DNA of 58,952 bases from DATCDE01 sp038252405. GTDB taxonomy: Bacteria; Actinomycetota; Actinomycetes; Prado026. Every line of letters begins with the position of its first letter. Within the stretch, counting starts at the first letter, position 1. The stretch spans positions 1-58,952 of the forward strand of contig JBBSAJ010000014.1 of the NCBI GenBank assembly GCA_038252405.1, given 5' to 3'. Positions 55,399-58,952 of the stretch are shown in pieces. The notes under the pieces are model-generated. The model saw nothing but the letters and a program-made list of their open reading frames with translations. It searched no databases and was not told the DNA's origin. A program made the position numbers and the translations under genes.

Positions 55399-56613
55399 TC
55401 AGGCGAGCTGCCGCTCGACGGCCCGGCCGAACCCGCCGAGCGGGTCGTCCAGTAGCGGCCCGAAGGCCACCTCGGCCGCCCCGATGATGACCGAGTCCGC
55501 GCCGAGGGCCGGCAGCACCAGCCGCACCTGCTCCCGGGGAGCGGTCAGGGCCAGCCCGAGCGCCTCCTCCACCTGCTCGCGGACCTCGGGGAAGAGATCC
55601 CTGAGCACCCCGCCGAAGACGACCACCTCGGGGTTGAACAGGTTGACCAGGTTGGCCACCCCGATGCCCAGCCAGCCGCCCACCCGTCGCAGGGCGGCGC
55701 GGGCCGACCGGTCCCCCGCCGCGGCGGCCGCGATGACCCGGCTCACGTCCACGGTGCCGTCCGGCTCGAGGCCGGCCGCCCGCAGGAGGGCGTCCTCGCC
55801 GATCTCCGTCTCCCAGCACCCCCGCGCGCCGCACCGGCAGCGTCGCCCGCGGGGGTTCACGACCATGTGCCCGACCTCGCCGCCGTACCCGCCGGCGCCG
55901 CCGAGCGGCACGCCGTCCAGGATGATGCCGCCGCCCACGCCGACCTCGGCCGCGAGGTAGACGACGTTGCCGGCGCCGACGGCCGCGCCACGGATGTGCT
56001 CGGCGATCGCCCCCAGGTCGGCGTCATTACCCACGGTGATCGGCAGGTGCCCGGGCAGCAGCTCGGCGAGCAGGTGGCCGAACGGCACGTCCACCCATCC
56101 CAGGTTGGGGGCGAACCGGACCAGCCCGTCGACGTGCCGGACGACGCCGCAGACCCCGACCCCCGCCCCGACGCAGGTGGCCCCCCGGGGCGCCCCCTTG
56201 AGCACCTCCGCGGTGAGCCTGCGGATCCGCCGCAGCGTCCGCCCTATGTCGTAGTCGGCCTCGTGCTGGCGCAGCTCACGGCGGTCGAGGATCTGACCGC
56301 CCAGCCCGACCCGGGCCGCCGCCAGCCGGTGCGCGCCCACGTCCAAGGCCAGCACGAAGACCCGGTCGCTCTCCGGCTCGACCACGATCGAGGGCCGACC
56401 AGCACCGCCACGACCGACCGGAGCGACCTCACGGACCAGCCCGGCGAGGGCCAGCTCGCTGGTGAGGGCCCCCACCGTGCTGCGGTTGAGCCCGGTGAGC
56501 GCCGTCAGGTCGGACCGCGACGTCGCGCCGCGCAGGTGCAGGATTCGCAACAGGCCACCCAGGTTGTGCCGACGCACTTCGTCCTGGGTGGCTCCCGCGA
56601 GAGTGGTGGCCAT
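55399..56613 (-). CDS. ROK family transcriptional repressor (Rok7B7-like)
   Basis: A 404-residue regulator. N-terminal winged helix (about 10-75) with SRSDLTALTGLNRSTVGALT and a wing, then a ROK sugar-kinase-fold domain: VLALDVGAHRLAAARVGL, ITVGNDADLGAIAEH, VGVGGGIILDGVPLGG and the zinc motif RCRCGARGCWE. In Streptomyces a ROK protein next to a xylFGH operon (Rok7B7) controls that operon and carbon catabolite responses; this gene lies directly downstream of xylG-xylH in the same orientation, so it is likely its regulator. ATG 56613 has GGAG 8 nt upstream. Confidence 0.92.
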   Translation of the reverse strand: MATTLAGATQDEVRRHNLGGLLRILHLRGATSRSDLTALTGLNRSTVGALTSELALAGLVREVAPVGRGGAGRPSIVVEPESDRVFVLALDVGAHRLAAARVGLGGQILDRRELRQHEADYDIGRTLRRIRRLTAEVLKGAPRGATCVGAGVGVCGVVRHVDGLVRFAPNLGWVDVPFGHLLAELLPGHLPITVGNDADLGAIAEHIRGAAVGAGNVVYLAAEVGVGGGIILDGVPLGGAGGYGGEVGHMVVNPRGRRCRCGARGCWETEIGEDALLRAAGLEPDGTVDVSRVIAAAAAGDRSARAALRRVGGWLGIGVANLVNLFNPEVVVFGGVLRDLFPEVREQVEEALGLALTAPREQVRLVLPALGADSVIIGAAEVAFGPLLDDPLGGFGRAVERQLA

Positions 56614-56635
56614 GAGTGGGCTCCGCGGCGACCTG

Positions 56636-57901
56636 CTAGCCGATCCCGGACGCGGCGGCCCGTCGGCGCGAGATGGCGTCGACGCTCGCCGCGAACAGCA
56701 GCACCAGCCCGGTCACGACGAAGGTGATGCCGGACTGCTGGGTGATCAGCGGCAGTGCGTTGTTGATGACGGCGAGGACCAGTCCGCCGAGGATCGCGTC
56801 CCGGATCTTGCCCCGGCCGCCGAACAGGCTGGTGCCGCCGATGACCGCCGCCGCGACCGCGCTCAGCGTGGTCACCGACCCGCCCGTGGACGGCGACGCG
56901 GAGTTGTCGCGGGAGGCCAGCAGGATGCCAGCGAACGCTGCCAACGTCGAACAGGTCACGAAGGCGAAGATCCGCACCCGGGCCACGTTGATGCCGGCGC
57001 GCCGGGCCGCCTCGGCGCTGCCCCCCACCGCGTAGATGTGCCGGCCGAGTGCGGTGCGCGACAGCAGGAAGGTCAGCCCGACCAGCAGCACCAGCAGCAC
57101 CGGCACGATCACGGGTACGCCCTTGATCGAGGCGACCGTGGGGTTGCGGCTGCGCTGCTCGTTGAGCAGGAAGGTCGCGACTCCGAGCACGATCGCCAGG
57201 GCAGCGAGCTTGAGTCCCCAGACGGTGAGCGACTCGGTCGGCAGCCCGGACTTCCTCCGGGTGGCGAGCCGCCGGTAGGTCAACCCGCCGTAGCCGAGGA
57301 TCACCGCGAGCAACAGGATCCAGCCGTGGAGCGGTTGGAGGTTGCTGTTCATCAGCCGCAGGATCGACGGGTCGCTGATCCCGATCGTGCCGCCCTCGCC
57401 GATGACCAGCAGCATGACGCCCTGGAGCCCGAGGAAGAAGGCCAAGGTGACGACGAAGCTCGGAATCCTGAGCCGGGCGACCAGCAGCCCGATCATCACG
57501 CCGATGATGACGCCGCTGGCGATGGAGGCCAGTACCGCGAGGTACCAGGGCCAGCTGTGCAGCGTGACGGTGACTCCGAGCACCGCTGCGCTGGTGCCGG
57601 CGGCGAACCCGACCGACAGGTCGATCTCGCCGAGCAGCAGGACGAACACCAGCCCCATCGCGATGACGATGACGCCGGCGCTCTGGTTGATCAGGTTCGC
57701 GAAGTTGAACGTCGTGGGGAACGTCGAGCGACGCATCAACGAGAAGAGGATCACCAAGGTGACGAGCCCGAGCACCGCCGGGAGCGCTCCGACGTCGCCC
57801 CCTCGGATCCGGGCCCAGTAGTCGTCCCAGGCGTCCCGCACGTCGTTGCTGGCACTGCCCTCGTCAGGGGCAACGTCAGGGGTGGTGGCGTTGACGGTCA
57901 T
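56636..57901 (-). CDS. xylH: sugar ABC transporter permease (XylH type)
   Basis: A 421-residue membrane protein of the BPD_transp_2 family with about ten helices. Motifs: AMGLVFVLLLGEIDLSVGFAAG, VVTLAFFLGLQGVML, GRHIYAVGGSAEAARRAGINV (the coupling-helix region that contacts the ATPase) and AVAAAVIGGTSLFGGRGKI. ATG 57901 overlaps the ATPase stop as ATGA. The longer frame to 58435 is a shadow. Takes up a pentose or similar sugar with the adjacent ATPase and a binding protein encoded at the right edge. Confidence 0.93.
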   Translation of the reverse strand: MTVNATTPDVAPDEGSASNDVRDAWDDYWARIRGGDVGALPAVLGLVTLVILFSLMRRSTFPTTFNFANLINQSAGVIVIAMGLVFVLLLGEIDLSVGFAAGTSAAVLGVTVTLHSWPWYLAVLASIASGVIIGVMIGLLVARLRIPSFVVTLAFFLGLQGVMLLVIGEGGTIGISDPSILRLMNSNLQPLHGWILLLAVILGYGGLTYRRLATRRKSGLPTESLTVWGLKLAALAIVLGVATFLLNEQRSRNPTVASIKGVPVIVPVLLVLLVGLTFLLSRTALGRHIYAVGGSAEAARRAGINVARVRIFAFVTCSTLAAFAGILLASRDNSASPSTGGSVTTLSAVAAAVIGGTSLFGGRGKIRDAILGGLVLAVINNALPLITQQSGITFVVTGLVLLFAASVDAISRRRAAASGIG

Positions 57902-58749
57902 GCCAGCTCCTCCTTGGCCGCGCTGCCGGCGCGGGCGTCGGTATCGGAGAGCGCACCCGAGATGCCGTGCTTGCCGCTTCGGCCCGCCGTGATCAGCTCG
58001 ACGACTTCGGAATGGCTGACCTCGTCGGACCGGACCTGGGCGGCCATCCGCCCGAGGTACAGGCAGGCGATGCGATCGGCGACCTGGAAGACGTCGTTCA
58101 TGTTGTGCGAGATGAGCACGACGCCGAGCCCGTTGTCGGCGAGTCGACGCACCAGGTTCAGGACCTGCTCGGTCTGCGCCACGCCAAGGGCGGCCGTCGG
58201 CTCGTCGAGGATGACCAGCTTGCTGTTCCACAGCACCGCGCGGGCGATGGCCACGGTCTGCCGCTGGCCACCGGACAGGCTGGCCACCAGCTGACGCACC
58301 GACTTCAGGGTGCGCACCGACAGTCCGTTGAGGGTGTCCCTGGCGCGCAGCTCCATCGTCGCCTCGTCGAGCACGACGCCGCGCTTCTGCTCCCGGCCGA
58401 GGAACATGTTGTGGACCACGTCGAGGTTGTCGCACAGCGCGAGGTCCTGGTACACCACCTCGATGCCGAGGCCGCTGGCCTGCTTCGGGTCGTGGATGGA
58501 CACGGTCTGGCCCTCGAAGGTGACCTCACCGGTGTCGATGGGGTAGATCCCCGCGACGGCCTTGATCAGGGTGCTCTTGCCGGCGCCGTTGTCACCGACC
58601 AGGGCGGTGACCTCGCCCGCGTACGCGTCGAAGTCCACGTCGTAGAGCACGTGGACGGCGCCGAAGCTCTTGTTGATCCCCCGCATCGACAGCAGCGGGG
58701 TGCTGCCGGCGTTGGGGCGTGCTTCCGGTGCTGCCAGTTCAGCGGACAT
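57898..58749 (-). CDS. xylG: sugar ABC transporter ATP-binding protein (XylG type, single ATPase domain)
   Basis: A 283-residue ATPase: Walker A GDNGAGKSTLIKAVAG, Q-loop EVVYQDLALCDNL, signature SLSGGQRQTVAIARA, Walker B LVILDEPTAALG, switch His in VLISHNMNDVFQVAD. Classical XylG/RbsA proteins have two ATPase modules in about 500 residues; this has one, as in the FrcA and Rok7B7-linked actinobacterial type, so it should work as a homodimer. ATG 58749 follows GAGGG. A 110-bp gap separates it from the binding-protein frame. Confidence 0.93.
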   Translation of the reverse strand: MSAELAAPEARPNAGSTPLLSMRGINKSFGAVHVLYDVDFDAYAGEVTALVGDNGAGKSTLIKAVAGIYPIDTGEVTFEGQTVSIHDPKQASGLGIEVVYQDLALCDNLDVVHNMFLGREQKRGVVLDEATMELRARDTLNGLSVRTLKSVRQLVASLSGGQRQTVAIARAVLWNSKLVILDEPTAALGVAQTEQVLNLVRRLADNGLGVVLISHNMNDVFQVADRIACLYLGRMAAQVRSDEVSHSEVVELITAGRSGKHGISGALSDTDARAGSAAKEELA

Positions 58750-58859
58750 GCGTGGCCCTCGCAGTCACGAGTGAGTCGGTCGCCGGCGGTTACGTCCGAC
58801 GGTAGGGGTGGGCGCCCGGAGGCGGCCCCCCCAACCCGACAATAGGGTCAGGAGACCCC

Positions 58860-58952
58860 CTAAATAGTGCACCCCCCCGTGAGCGCGACGGGGGTGCACC
58901 CCTTGGCCGCAGTCGTGAAGCCGTCAGCCACCACGTACATCACGTTCTACGG
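58860..58952 (-). pseudogene. C-terminal end of a sugar-binding protein frame (XylF-like) with an in-frame TAG
   Basis: Reading into the window edge, the minus strand encodes NVMYVVADGFTTAAKGC, then TPVALTGGCTI and TAG (58860-58862). This matches the usual ending of XylF-type solute-binding proteins, NV-x3-V-x-DGF-x-T with two spaced Cys before the stop, and the gene order xylF-xylG-xylH expects it here. However, codon two from the edge is TAG (58947-58949), 28 codons before the natural end. A single change from AAG or GAG would explain it; sequence error or truncation cannot be excluded. Only 93 bp are visible. Confidence 0.45.
58867..58899 (-). terminator. strong stem-loop at the end of the binding-protein frame
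   Basis: GTGCACCCCC (58867-58876) and GGGGGTGCAC (58890-58899) form a perfect 10-bp stem with a 13-nt loop, ending 5 nt before the TAG stop on the minus strand. Such stems between binding-protein and ATPase genes reduce downstream expression or protect the upstream mRNA. Confidence 0.55.

Noticed and set aside
1..58952. tRNA, rRNA or CRISPR arrays
   Set aside because: No cloverleaf with a GTTCRANNC-type arm, no rRNA words and no regularly spaced direct repeats were found by eye on either strand.

Overview
The window is about 59 kb of very GC-rich DNA with dense, often overlapping genes, frequent GTG starts and many start codons that sit only 6-7 nt behind a TANNNT box. Gene content points to an actinobacterium: coproporphyrin-type heme genes (hemE, a CgoX/HemY-like oxidase, HemQ/ChdC), DUF3000, RNase J, stand-alone LigD polymerase and LigC ligase, a ROK regulator beside a xylose-type ABC operon, and an order (hemE, DUF3000, LuxR-type regulator, fadA-fadB, dxs, ROK, xylH-xylG-xylF) that, from memory, resembles the Streptomyces rok7B7/dxs/fadAB neighbourhood. 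I cannot assign a genus. No rRNA, tRNA or CRISPR array was seen.

Layout. 1-404: 3' end of an IS1634-like transposase. 0.4-12 kb: an accessory, partly decaying stretch with a MacB-type ABC exporter, a frameshifted universal stress protein, a CBS-domain ClC channel divergent from a MarR regulator, remnants of a deazaflavin-type oxidoreductase and of a second MarR tail, RNase J, a MerR-prfC pair and a MazF-like toxin whose antitoxin frame has no usable start codon. 12-21 kb: small zinc-ribbon protein, SulP transporter, spermidine-synthase-like protein with an APC permease, amidase, RsgA and an AidB-type acyl-CoA dehydrogenase. 21-28 kb: glgX-treY-(small GlsB-like membrane protein)-treZ, a translationally coupled glycogen-to-trehalose operon. 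28-37 kb: ZapE, a RibD-like reductase, LigC, a small stress-like protein, a methyl-accepting protein with a membrane-embedded N-terminus, a lipoprotein, LigD polymerase, MsrB, a GlcD-type flavoprotein and a SpoIIE-like/STAS pair. 37-40 kb: response regulator, histidine kinase and GerMN lipoprotein. 40-45 kb: heme genes interrupted by an opposite-strand DUF4349 lipoprotein. 45-53 kb: DMT transporter, DUF3000, LuxR-type pseudo-receiver regulator, RNase D, GNAT, fadA-fadB and a conserved hypothetical. 53-59 kb: dxs, ROK repressor and xylH-xylG, with the end of a binding-protein frame at the right edge.

Biological theme: carbon reserve and stress handling (trehalose from glycogen, oxidised-protein repair, break repair, acyl-CoA oxidation) next to housekeeping heme and isoprenoid steps. 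The most distinctive non-coding signals are three copies of a 49-bp terminal-inverted-repeat element whose conserved TGAAGG end supplies the stop codon of three genes (43541-43589, 43618-43666, 53371-53419), at least twelve probable leaderless promoters, a perfect 17-bp hairpin inside the end of the GNAT gene, and several broken genes that may be true decay or single-base sequence errors.
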